Below, piece by piece: positions 1-7,377 of a stretch of 45,449 nt of DNA. The notes beneath the pieces are model-generated. The model was not told where the DNA came from. It did not search any database and was given only the letters and a program-made list of their open reading frames with translations. Every line of letters begins with the position of its first letter. Within the stretch, counting starts at the first letter, position 1. The stretch comes from Azospirillum melinis (GTDB taxonomy: Bacteria > Pseudomonadota > Alphaproteobacteria > Azospirillales > Azospirillaceae), in the NCBI RefSeq assembly GCF_013340935.1, contig NZ_WHOS01000056.1:1-45449 (forward strand), in the 5' to 3' direction. A program made the translations under genes and the position numbers.

Positions 1-7
1 TTTCTGT

Positions 8-40
8 TCGTGGGCAGCGTTGGATGTGTATACGAGCCAG
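8..40 (+). other. Degraded Nextera (Tn5) adapter at contig end
   Basis: These 33 bases align without gaps to the Illumina Nextera read-1 transposase adapter (remembered, not searched) with 28 identities; the mosaic-end core GATGTGTATA is intact. The mismatches are single substitutions at window positions 12, 21, 22, 33 and 37. This is best read as untrimmed library adapter with sequencing errors, so genomic sequence probably starts near base 41. Small open frames that start inside it are not genes. Bases 41-79 hold nothing recognisable. Confidence 0.85.
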
Positions 41-79
41 GGCGAAGTCGGGGGCGGATTTTAAGTCACGGGAAGGGCT

Positions 80-547
80 TCAGGCCACGCCGGTGGACCC
101 GAAGCCGCCGGTGCCGCGTGCGGTCTCGTCCAGCGAGGCGACTTCGACCAGCATCGCCTGGGGCGCCTCGGCGATCACCGCCTGGGCGATGCGGTCGCCG
201 CGGGCGATGGTGAAGGGCTCCTCGCCCAGATTGATCAGGCAGACGCCGACCGGCCCGCGGTAGTCGCAATCGACGGTGCCCGGCGTGTTCAGCACGGTGA
301 CGCCGTTTTTCACCGCCAGCCCGGACCGCGGCCTGATCTGCATCTCCCACCCCGCCGGCAGCCCGACGGCGAAACCGGTCGGCACCAGCACCCGCCTGCC
401 GGGCTCCAGCGTGACGGGGGCGTCCGCCGGCACCGCGGCGCGCAGGTCGAAGCCGGCGGCGCCATCGGTCGCATAGGAGGGCAGCGGCAGGTCGTCGTTG
501 CCGGGCAGGCGGAGGAAGGCGACGGTGGGCGACAGGGTGGAAGACAT
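80..547 (-). CDS. dut: Deoxyuridine 5'-triphosphate nucleotidohydrolase (dUTPase)
   Basis: Hydrolyses dUTP to dUMP and pyrophosphate in the cytoplasm, keeping uracil out of DNA and supplying dUMP for thymidylate synthesis. The 155-residue length is typical of the trimeric family. All five conserved motifs are visible in order: AGFDLRA (31-37), RPRSGLA (72-78), the YRG-containing block around 90-107, RGDRIAQ (116-122), and the Gly-rich C-terminal RGTGGFGSTG (144-153) that closes over the substrate. It lies 47 bp downstream of coaBC on the same strand, the common alphaproteobacterial coaBC-dut pairing, so it is probably cotranscribed. The start is ATG and the stop TGA. Identification is secure. 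Confidence 0.97.
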   Translation of the reverse strand: MSSTLSPTVAFLRLPGNDDLPLPSYATDGAAGFDLRAAVPADAPVTLEPGRRVLVPTGFAVGLPAGWEMQIRPRSGLAVKNGVTVLNTPGTVDCDYRGPVGVCLINLGEEPFTIARGDRIAQAVIAEAPQAMLVEVASLDETARGTGGFGSTGVA

Positions 548-594
548 GGAACGGTTCCTCGTGTTCGGATGGCGGGACGGGCGCCGGGTAGACG

Positions 595-1830
595 CTACTT
601 CGCCTTGAAATCCTTGATGAAGTGTTCCGCCACCGCCTCGGCCAGCCGGGCGGCGACGGCGTCCTTGGCCATGGTGGGCCAGGACTCGACCCCGTCGGCA
701 CGGATCAGGTGGACGGTGTTGTCACCACCGCCGAAGGTGCCGGTGCCGGGGGAGACGTCGTTGGCGACGATCCAGTCGCAGCCCTTGCGGGCGCGCTTGG
801 CGGTGGCATAGGCCAGCACGTCGCCGGTCTCCGCCGCGAAACCGACGACCAGGGCCGGGCGGCGGTCGCCGGGGCGGGACAGGGTGGCGAGGATGTCGGG
901 GTTCTCGGTCAGCGCCAGGGCCGGCGGGCCGCCGCCATCCTTCTTCAGCTTGCGGTCGCCGACGCCGTCGACGCGCCAGTCCGCCACCGCGGCGGCGCAG
1001 ACGGCGATGTCGGCCGGCAAGGCGGCCTCGCAGGCCGCCAGCATCTCGCGCGCCGTCTCGATATGGACGACGCTGCATCCGGCCGGGTCGGGCAGGCGGG
1101 TCGGGCCGCTGACCAGCGTCACCGCCGCCCCCAGCTTCGCCAGCGCCGCGGCGATGGCGTGGCCCTGCTTGCCGGACGAGCGGTTGGCGATGTAGCGCAC
1201 CGGGTCGATCGGCTCGTGGGTCGGGCCGCTGGTGACGATGGCGCGGCGTCCGGCCAAAGGCCTATGGGCATCCTGCGCGAAGATGCCGGCGATGGCGTCG
1301 ACGATCTCCATCGGCTCGGCCATGCGGCCCGGACCGAATTCGTTGCAGGCCATCACCCCGTCGTTGGGGCCGACGCGCAGCACGCCGCGGCTTTCCAGCA
1401 GGGCCATGTTGGCCTGGGTTGCGGCATGCTGCCACATCCGCACATTCATGGCGGGGGCGACCAGCACCGGCTTGTCGGTGGCCAGCAGCACGGTGGCGGC
1501 CAGATCGTCGGCCATGCCGGCGGCCATCCGCGCCAGCAGGTTGGCGGTGGCCGGCGCCACCACCAGCAGGTCGGCCTCGCGCGACAGGCGGATGTGGCCC
1601 ATCTCCGACTCGTCGGTCAGCGACCACAGGTCGCGGTAGACGGTATCTTCGGTCAGCGCCTGTACCGACAACGGGGTGACGAAGCGGGCACCGGCCTCCG
1701 TCAGCACCGCCCGCACCGTCACGCCGCGCTCGCGCAGGCGGCGGATCAGCTCCAGGCTCTTGTAGGCGGCGATGCCGCCGGCGATGACCAGCAGAACGCG
1801 CTTGCCGGCCAGACTGGCGTGATCGGCCAT
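595..1830 (-). CDS. coaBC: Bifunctional phosphopantothenoylcysteine decarboxylase / phosphopantothenate-cysteine ligase
   Basis: Catalyses two successive steps of coenzyme A synthesis: ligation of cysteine to 4'-phosphopantothenate, then FMN-dependent decarboxylation to 4'-phosphopantetheine. The 411-residue protein has an N-terminal CoaC flavoprotein domain (about 1-185) with the catalytic His79 in GHIRLS, the APATAN motif (92-97), APAMN with MW (125-133), and Cys162 in the ACNEFGPGRM clamp. The C-terminal CoaB domain (about 193-411) shows TSGPTHEPID (200-209), NRSSGKQGH and the KLKKD motif (294-298). The frame is open 47 codons further upstream, but the ATG at 1830 has a GAGGGG ribosome site and matches the family N-terminus. 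It is the first gene of coaBC-dut. Confidence 0.97.
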   Translation of the reverse strand: MADHASLAGKRVLLVIAGGIAAYKSLELIRRLRERGVTVRAVLTEAGARFVTPLSVQALTEDTVYRDLWSLTDESEMGHIRLSREADLLVVAPATANLLARMAAGMADDLAATVLLATDKPVLVAPAMNVRMWQHAATQANMALLESRGVLRVGPNDGVMACNEFGPGRMAEPMEIVDAIAGIFAQDAHRPLAGRRAIVTSGPTHEPIDPVRYIANRSSGKQGHAIAAALAKLGAAVTLVSGPTRLPDPAGCSVVHIETAREMLAACEAALPADIAVCAAAVADWRVDGVGDRKLKKDGGGPPALALTENPDILATLSRPGDRRPALVVGFAAETGDVLAYATAKRARKGCDWIVANDVSPGTGTFGGGDNTVHLIRADGVESWPTMAKDAVAARLAEAVAEHFIKDFKAK

Positions 1831-1995
1831 GCGAACCCCCCTCTTTCCGACGCCCGTCATCCGGGGCCTCATGCCCGCTGCTGATAGTTCATCGCGCCGC
1901 CCCCGGCAAGCGGCGGGGCCGCGACAGATTCGGTCCGGTGGAGATTTCGATCCGTTCGTGGCCGCACCCATGCGCGTAGGGGTGGGATTTTCAGA

Positions 1996-2012
1996 ATTAT
2001 CTGTTAGACAAT
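1996..2012. promoter_or_regulatory. Near-palindrome, possible operator upstream of the sigma-54 activator
   Basis: The sequence ATTATCT-GTT-AGACAAT is a 7-bp inverted repeat with one mismatch. It lies in the 222-bp divergent gap between coaBC and the LuxO-like gene, 41 bp before the latter's ATG, in a locally AT-rich patch. It could bind a dimeric regulator or be part of the promoter. No protein is assigned, and the match could be chance. Confidence 0.3.
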
Positions 2013-2052
2013 AGGCGCTGTCCCGTCCCTAGCTTCGCGTGTCGCACACAGC

Positions 2053-3471
2053 ATGCCGCCAGGTTCCATCCCCGTCCTGCTGATCGAAGACACGCCCTCG
2101 CTGGCCCGTGTCTACGCGGAATACCTGAAAAAGGAATCCCACGCCGTCATCTCGGTTGAAACCGGGGCCGACGCGCTGGCGCAGCTGAACGACGGCGCGC
2201 CGATGGTGGTTCTGCTGGATTTGCAGCTGCCGGACATGAACGGGATGGAGGTGCTGAAACGCATCGACTCCCAGGCGCTGCCCTGCGCCGTTATCGTCAT
2301 CACCGCCCACGGCTCGGTGAAGGCGGCGGTCGAGGCGATGCGCTACGGCGCCTACGATTTCCTGGTGAAGCCCTTCTCCGCCGACCGGCTGGTGGTGACG
2401 GTCCGCAACGCGATGGAGCGGCTGCGGCTGGCCCAGCTGGTCGACACCTTCGAGAAGGACCTGAACCGCGCCCGCTACCACGGCTTCATCGGCTCGTCGC
2501 TGGCGATGCAGGCGGTCTACCGCATCGTCGACAGCGCCGCGTCGTCGCGCGCCACCGTCTTCATCACCGGCGAATCCGGCACCGGCAAGGAGGTCTGCGC
2601 CGAGGCGATCCACCGCCAGAGCCAGCGGGCGTCCCGCCCTTTCATCGCCATCAACTGCGGCGCCATCCCGAAGGATCTCATGGAAAGCGAGATCTTCGGC
2701 CATGTGAAGGGCAGCTTCACCGGGGCGGTGTCCGACCGCGAGGGTGCGGCGGCGCGCGCCGACGGCGGCACTCTGTTCCTGGACGAGATCTGCGAGCTGG
2801 CGCCCGATCTCCAGACCAAGCTGCTGCGCTTCATCCAGACCGGCACCTTCACGCCCGTCGGCGGGTCGAAGCTGGAGAAGGTCGACCTGCGCATCGTCTG
2901 CGCCACCAACCGCGATCCCCTGCGCGAGGTGGAGGAGGGGCGGTTCCGCGAGGATCTCTATTACCGCCTGCACGTCATCCCCATCCATCTGCCGCCGCTG
3001 CGCGAGCGCGAGGACGACGTGCTGGAGATCGCCCGCCACTATCTGGCGGAGTTCGCCAAGGAGGAGAAGAAGGGCTTCACCCGCTTCTCGCCCCAGACCG
3101 AACATGCGCTGCGCCACTACCACTGGCCGGGCAACGTCCGCCAATTGCAGAATGTCGTGCGCATCGTCGCGGTCCTGCATGATGGCGACACCGTGACGCC
3201 CGAGATGCTGCCGCCGCCTCTCGGCACGCCGCAGCCTCTGCATGTCCCGGTGACCGCCGCAGCACCGGCCGGCGCCGCCGCAGCCCCGCGGCCCCATGTC
3301 CCGCTCTCCCCCGATGCCATCAAGCCGCTGTGGGAGGTCGAGAAGGATGCCATTGAGGACGCCATCGCGGCCTGTGACGGCAACATTCCGCGCGCCGCCG
3401 CCCTGCTGCAGATCAGCGCCTCCACGATCTACCGCAAGCGTCTGGCTTGGCAGGCCGAGGGGAAGCTGTAG
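2053..3471 (+). CDS. LuxO-like sigma-54-dependent response regulator (REC-AAA-Fis)
   Basis: A 472-residue bacterial enhancer-binding protein that, when phosphorylated, should use ATP to open sigma-54 RNA polymerase promoters. The receiver domain (about 6-120) has phospho-acceptor Asp56, Thr84 and Lys106. The AAA+ domain (about 145-375) has Walker A GESGTGKE (173-180) and Walker B GGTLFLDE (238-245). A Fis-type helix-turn-helix occupies about 425-468. Runs such as KLLRFIQTGTF and the LPPPL following the AAA domain recall Vibrio LuxO more than NtrC. The sigma-54 contact loop reads GSFTGA (220-225) instead of the usual GAFTGA. The ATG has no clear Shine-Dalgarno, and no earlier start is evident. 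A cognate kinase is not in the window, but a REC-Hpt protein lies 0.6 kb away. Confidence 0.9.
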   Translation: MPPGSIPVLLIEDTPSLARVYAEYLKKESHAVISVETGADALAQLNDGAPMVVLLDLQLPDMNGMEVLKRIDSQALPCAVIVITAHGSVKAAVEAMRYGAYDFLVKPFSADRLVVTVRNAMERLRLAQLVDTFEKDLNRARYHGFIGSSLAMQAVYRIVDSAASSRATVFITGESGTGKEVCAEAIHRQSQRASRPFIAINCGAIPKDLMESEIFGHVKGSFTGAVSDREGAAARADGGTLFLDEICELAPDLQTKLLRFIQTGTFTPVGGSKLEKVDLRIVCATNRDPLREVEEGRFREDLYYRLHVIPIHLPPLREREDDVLEIARHYLAEFAKEEKKGFTRFSPQTEHALRHYHWPGNVRQLQNVVRIVAVLHDGDTVTPEMLPPPLGTPQPLHVPVTAAAPAGAAAAPRPHVPLSPDAIKPLWEVEKDAIEDAIAACDGNIPRAAALLQISASTIYRKRLAWQAEGKL

Positions 3472-3807
3472 CCTCGGCCGGCGACCGGATCGACACCTCA
3501 GTCCGGCTTCGATCTAACCCTTTATTTCGGCAAGAAAATCCGCTTCATGCCCGAAATCTGCCAAGAAACGGGCTAATACCCTTCGACAAAGCTCCGTCGC
3601 CTTGGTCGTAATTCCACTCCGGACTTGGCCGTCGTTAGTCCTATGCCGTGAGATGGAATTGCCCGCAACCACAGCATGCGGCTAGCCTCCCCGCACAATG
3701 TCTTGGTTCCGCTTGCCCGGCAGACCTCATGGCGCGGCCGATGCCGGCGATTCCGGACCAATCCGTTTTGCCAAAGACTTGTCTCGCAGTGACCAAAGGG
3801 GAGGCCC
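3472..3807. other. 336-bp non-coding region upstream of the cold-shock gene
   Basis: No gene is supported here. The region is less GC-rich than its surroundings (for example around 3515-3580) and precedes a cold-shock gene, where long structured 5' leaders are usual. Near its right end, TGGCGCG-N4-ATGC (3730-3744) keeps the GG-N10-GC spacing of a sigma-54 promoter but differs from the TGGCACG-N4-TTGC consensus at two positions. A leader RNA, a small RNA or plain promoter DNA are all possible. Confidence 0.5.
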
Positions 3808-4017
3808 ATGACCAACGGCACCGTAAAATGGTTCAACACCACCAAGGGGTACGGCTTCATCGCGCCGGAGGCCGGTTCGAAGGACGTGTTCGTGCACATC
3901 ACCGCGGTTCAGCGCTCCGGCCTGCATGCCCTGTCGGAGGGCCAGCGTGTCCAGTTCGAGGTGGAACGCGGCAACAACGGCAAGGATTCCGCCGTGAACA
4001 TCAGCGTCGTCGAGTGA
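3808..4017 (+). CDS. CspA-family cold-shock protein
   Basis: A 69-residue single cold-shock domain that binds single-stranded RNA or DNA and acts as an RNA chaperone. RNP1 is KGYGFIAP (13-20) and RNP2 is VFVHI (28-32); the N-terminal GTVKWFN is the family hallmark. The length is standard. A strong GGGGAGG ribosome site lies at 3798-3804. It stands alone, downstream of the LuxO-like gene and convergent with the REC-Hpt gene. Whether it is cold-induced cannot be judged, since many family members are constitutive or stationary-phase genes. The family call is secure; the paralogue name is not. Confidence 0.95.
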   Translation: MTNGTVKWFNTTKGYGFIAPEAGSKDVFVHITAVQRSGLHALSEGQRVQFEVERGNNGKDSAVNISVVE

Positions 4018-4030
4018 CGGGGCCGCGCTG

Positions 4031-4060
4031 AGTCGGACCGGATACAGTCAGACCGGATAC
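4031..4060. repeat. 15-bp tandem duplication across the REC-Hpt stop codon
   Basis: Two adjacent 15-bp copies, AGTCGGACCGGATAC and AGTCAGACCGGATAC, differ by one base. The right-hand copy contains the reverse-strand stop codon of the REC-Hpt gene (4048-4050) and its last codons; the left copy is intergenic. It looks like a recent slippage duplication at the gene end. Confidence 0.75.
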
Positions 4061-4920
4061 CCGGCGGCGCGGTAGGCCGCGATGGCGTCCCCGGCCAGCC
4101 GGGGAATCTCGCCGCGCAGCCTCTCCACCGTGTCCGCCGACCCGTCCCCATCCGTTTGTTCTGCCCCCTCCCGCTCCGCCAGGGATGCCCGGCACGCCAT
4201 CTCCAGCGCGCGGGCGGCGCTGCACAGGGTGCTGGCGCCGAAGGTCCCGGCGGTGCTTTTCAGCGTGTGCGCCTCGCGCGTCAGGACGGCGCGGTCGGTC
4301 TCCCCGGCGATGCGCGTCACCCGTTCGCGGGTCTCCTCCACGAACTGCCGCAGCACGTCGGCCAGCAGATCCGCATCCAGATCCTGCGCCAGCTGGGCCA
4401 GCACCTCGCGGTCCAGCACCTCGCCCGCCGCCGCCGGTGCTGACGACGCGCAGAGGCCGAAGCCGGCCGGCATGTCGGGCGCCGCCGATGGCTGCACCGT
4501 CGAGGCCCGCAGCCATTTCTCCACCGTCTCCAGCAGCTGTGCCCGGTCGACCGGCTTGGCGACATGGTCGTTCATGCCGGCATTCTGGCAGCGGACGCGG
4601 TCGGCCTCGTCGGTGTCGGCGGTCATGGCCACCACCGGCACCCGGCCGGCCGGCCCCGGCAGATCGCGCAGCAGGCGGGTGGCGGTCAGCCCGTCCATCT
4701 CCGGCATCGACAGGTCCATCAGGATCAGGTCGTAGCCGCCGGCCTGCGCCGCCATCACCGCCTCCAGCCCGTTGTTGGCGGTGTCGGCGCGGTGTCCGGC
4801 CTGCGCCAGGATGGCGGTGACCAGCATCTGGTTCAGCGGACTGTCCTCCACCACCAGAATCCGGCAGGGCGCCGGCTGACCGTCCGTGGGGAGAAGCGAC
4901 GGCGGCGTCCGCTCAGTCAT
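4048..4920 (-). CDS. Response regulator with C-terminal histidine phosphotransfer (REC-Hpt) domain
   Basis: A soluble 290-residue phosphorelay protein with no DNA-binding or enzymatic output domain. The receiver domain (about 19-138) shows VVEDSPLNQ, phospho-acceptor Asp69 in LMDLSMPEMDG and Lys122 in AKP. A Pro/Ala-rich linker (about 140-168) leads to an Hpt domain (about 170-285) with phospho-His218 in AHTLKSTAGTFGA. It resembles the C-terminal part of a hybrid sensor kinase detached from its kinase core, so it could shuttle phosphate between a kinase and a regulator. The start chosen is ATG 4920, preceded by GGAG with a 10-nt spacer; an in-frame ATG at 4929 and a TTG at 4938 are less well placed. 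A link to the neighbouring LuxO-like regulator is inference from proximity. Confidence 0.85.
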   Translation of the reverse strand: MTERTPPSLLPTDGQPAPCRILVVEDSPLNQMLVTAILAQAGHRADTANNGLEAVMAAQAGGYDLILMDLSMPEMDGLTATRLLRDLPGPAGRVPVVAMTADTDEADRVRCQNAGMNDHVAKPVDRAQLLETVEKWLRASTVQPSAAPDMPAGFGLCASSAPAAAGEVLDREVLAQLAQDLDADLLADVLRQFVEETRERVTRIAGETDRAVLTREAHTLKSTAGTFGASTLCSAARALEMACRASLAEREGAEQTDGDGSADTVERLRGEIPRLAGDAIAAYRAAGYPV

Positions 4921-5147
4921 CGCAAGCATGCTCCGCAATGAGGAAGGTGCCAGTGTATAGGGCGCGGCCTTGCCGCTGCAAAGCCCCGCTCCATGTATGC
5001 GGACGGGTGGTATTCACGGAGATCCGCCGTCCGGTGCTTCAAATCGGCGCGTCCCGCCGGTATGGTGTCGCGCTTGGCCGGTGTCCGGACCCGATGCCGC
5101 CCACCTGACAAACAGCTTCCCTTCGACTTCAGGCAGTGCCGCAGACG

Positions 5148-6365
5148 ATGACCAAACTGAACACCTACCGCTCCGGTCCCGACGAGCGCGGGCATTTCGG
5201 AATCTTTGGCGGCCGCTTCGTCGCCGAGACGCTGATGCCCCTGATCCTGGAAGTCGAGAAGGCCTATCGCGAGGCGCGCGCCGATCCCGCCTTCGAGGGG
5301 GAGATGCGCCAGCAGCTGAAGCAGTATGTCGGCCGGCCCAACCCGCTCTATTACGCGGAACGCCTGACCGAACAGCTGGGCGGCGCCAAGATCTACTTCA
5401 AGCGCGAGGAGCTGAACCACACCGGCGCGCACAAGATCAACAACTGCATCGGCCAGATCCTGCTGGCCCGGCGCATGGGCAAGACCCGCATCATCGCCGA
5501 GACGGGCGCCGGCCAGCATGGCGTGGCGACCGCGACGGTCTGCGCGCTCTACAACATGCCCTGCGTCATCTACATGGGCGAGACCGACATCGCCCGCCAG
5601 CAGCCCAACGTCTTCCGCATGAAGCTGCTCGGCGCCGAGGTCCGGCCGGTGACGTCGGGCAGCGGCACGCTGAAGGACGCGATGAACGAGGCGTTGCGCG
5701 ACTGGGTTACCAACGTCTCCGACACCTTCTACATCATCGGCACCGCCGCCGGCCCGCACCCCTATCCCGCCATGGTCCGCGACTTCCAGTCGGTGATCGG
5801 CGACGAGGTGCGCACCCAGATGCAGGAGCTGGAAGGCCGCCTGCCCGACAGCCTGGTCGCCTGCGTCGGCGGCGGGTCCAACGCCATCGGCCTGTTCCAT
5901 CCCTTCCTCGACGATCCCTCGGTGCAGATGATCGGCGTCGAGGCCGCCGGCCGCGGCATCGAGAAGGGGCCGCTCGACCATGCCGCCTCGATCAACGGCG
6001 GCCGTCCCGGCGTGCTGCACGGCAACCGCACCTACCTGCTGCAGGACGAGGACGGCCAGATCCTCGAAGGCCACTCGATCTCCGCCGGCCTCGACTATCC
6101 CGGCATCGGGCCGGAGCACAGCTGGCTGCATGACGTGGGCCGCGTCGAATACGCCTATGCCACCGACCAGGAGGCGCTGGACGCCTTCCAGCTCTGCGCC
6201 CGCACCGAGGGCATCATTCCGGCGCTGGAGTCCGCCCACGGCCTTGCCGAGGTGATCAAGCGCGCACCGAAACTGCCCAAGGACCACCTGATGGTGCTGT
6301 GCCTGTCGGGCCGCGGCGACAAGGACATCTTCTCCGTCGCCAAGCATCTGGGAGTGGAACTGTGA
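5148..6365 (+). CDS. trpB: Tryptophan synthase beta chain
   Basis: Condenses indole with L-serine to L-tryptophan using pyridoxal phosphate, as part of the alpha2-beta2 complex. It has 405 residues, normal for the family. PLP-binding Lys96 sits in HTGAHKINN, the catalytic Glu118 in ETGAGQHG, and the phosphate-binding loop is GGGSNAIG (near 250). The ATG at 5148 fits the family N-terminus; an in-frame GTG at 5136 is possible. It heads the trpB-trpA-accD-folC group. trpF, which often precedes trpB in alphaproteobacteria, is not in this window: the upstream gene is the divergent REC-Hpt. The 227 bp upstream show no Trp-rich leader peptide. Confidence 0.97.
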   Translation: MTKLNTYRSGPDERGHFGIFGGRFVAETLMPLILEVEKAYREARADPAFEGEMRQQLKQYVGRPNPLYYAERLTEQLGGAKIYFKREELNHTGAHKINNCIGQILLARRMGKTRIIAETGAGQHGVATATVCALYNMPCVIYMGETDIARQQPNVFRMKLLGAEVRPVTSGSGTLKDAMNEALRDWVTNVSDTFYIIGTAAGPHPYPAMVRDFQSVIGDEVRTQMQELEGRLPDSLVACVGGGSNAIGLFHPFLDDPSVQMIGVEAAGRGIEKGPLDHAASINGGRPGVLHGNRTYLLQDEDGQILEGHSISAGLDYPGIGPEHSWLHDVGRVEYAYATDQEALDAFQLCARTEGIIPALESAHGLAEVIKRAPKLPKDHLMVLCLSGRGDKDIFSVAKHLGVEL

Positions 6366-7222
6366 GTGCCGTCATGAAGAGCGTGGACGTCCTGGCCGAC
6401 GGCCGCATCGCCCGCCGTTTTGCCGCGCTGAAGGCGGAGGGCCGCGCCGGCCTGGTCACCTTCATCACCGCCGGCGACCCCGATCCCGTCGTGTCTCAGG
6501 CGGTGCTGAACGGCCTGCCGGCCGCCGGCGCCGACCTGATCGAGCTGGGCATGCCCTTCACCGATCCGATGGCCGACGGCCCGGCGATCCAAGCCTCCTC
6601 GCTGCGCGCGCTGAAGGCCGGGATGACGGTGCGCAGGACGCTGGAGATGGTCCGCGGCTTCCGCAAGCAGGACGCCGACACCCCGATCATCCTGATGGGC
6701 TATTTCAACCCGATCCACGCCTATGGGGTGGAGCCCTTCCTGGCCGCGGCGCGCGAGGCCGGGGTCGACGGCCTGATCGTCGTCGACCTGCCGCCGGAAG
6801 AGGACGAGGAGCTGTGCCTGCCGGCGGTGAAGGCCGGCGTCAGCTTCGTTCGCCTGACGACGCCGACCACCGACGAGGCGCGCATGCCGGCCGTGATGCG
6901 CAACACCTCGGGCTTCGTCTATTACGTGTCGATCGCCGGCATCACCGGCACCGCCAGCGCCTCGAACACCGCCATCGACGCGGCGGTCGCCCGGCTGAAG
7001 CGCCACACCGACCTGCCGGTCGCCGTCGGCTTCGGCATCAAGACGCCGGACCAGGCCGCCGAGGTCGCCCGCGTCGCCGATGCCGCCGTGGTCGGCTCCG
7101 CCATCGTCACCCGTCTGGCCGACGGACTCGACGTGTCCGGCGGCGTCAAGCCGGGTACGGTCGAGGACGTTCTGGGCTTCGTCGGCGAGCTGGCCAAGGG
7201 CGTGCGCGCGGCGCGGGGCTGA
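6362..7222 (+). CDS. trpA: Tryptophan synthase alpha chain
   Basis: Cleaves indole-3-glycerol phosphate to indole, which is channelled to TrpB, and glyceraldehyde 3-phosphate. The 286-residue TIM barrel keeps catalytic Glu61 (IELGMPFTDP) and Asp72 (ADGPAIQ). Other family blocks visible are GYFNP, the YYVSIAGITG loop and the phosphate-binding GFGIKTP. The start chosen is GTG 6362, whose last two bases overlap the trpB stop TGA and which has GGAG seven bases upstream, implying translational coupling. An in-frame ATG at 6374 would give a protein four residues shorter. Confidence 0.96.
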   Translation: MSAVMKSVDVLADGRIARRFAALKAEGRAGLVTFITAGDPDPVVSQAVLNGLPAAGADLIELGMPFTDPMADGPAIQASSLRALKAGMTVRRTLEMVRGFRKQDADTPIILMGYFNPIHAYGVEPFLAAAREAGVDGLIVVDLPPEEDEELCLPAVKAGVSFVRLTTPTTDEARMPAVMRNTSGFVYYVSIAGITGTASASNTAIDAAVARLKRHTDLPVAVGFGIKTPDQAAEVARVADAAVVGSAIVTRLADGLDVSGGVKPGTVEDVLGFVGELAKGVRAARG

Positions 7223-7377
7223 GGGACGGACGGTTTACAACGACGGCAAACCGCTTTACGACACCTGCAACACGATCGCTCATGGCGACGACCGGCTGAA
7301 GAGCCCGGTGCGGCACGGACCCGATGTCCGGCCGCCGCCGGGCTTCGGCGTACCGCCATGTCGTTGAAAGGCGTTCC

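Noticed and set aside
4921..5147. Tryptophan attenuator leader before trpB
   Set aside because: No short peptide with consecutive Trp codons and no terminator/antiterminator pair was seen.
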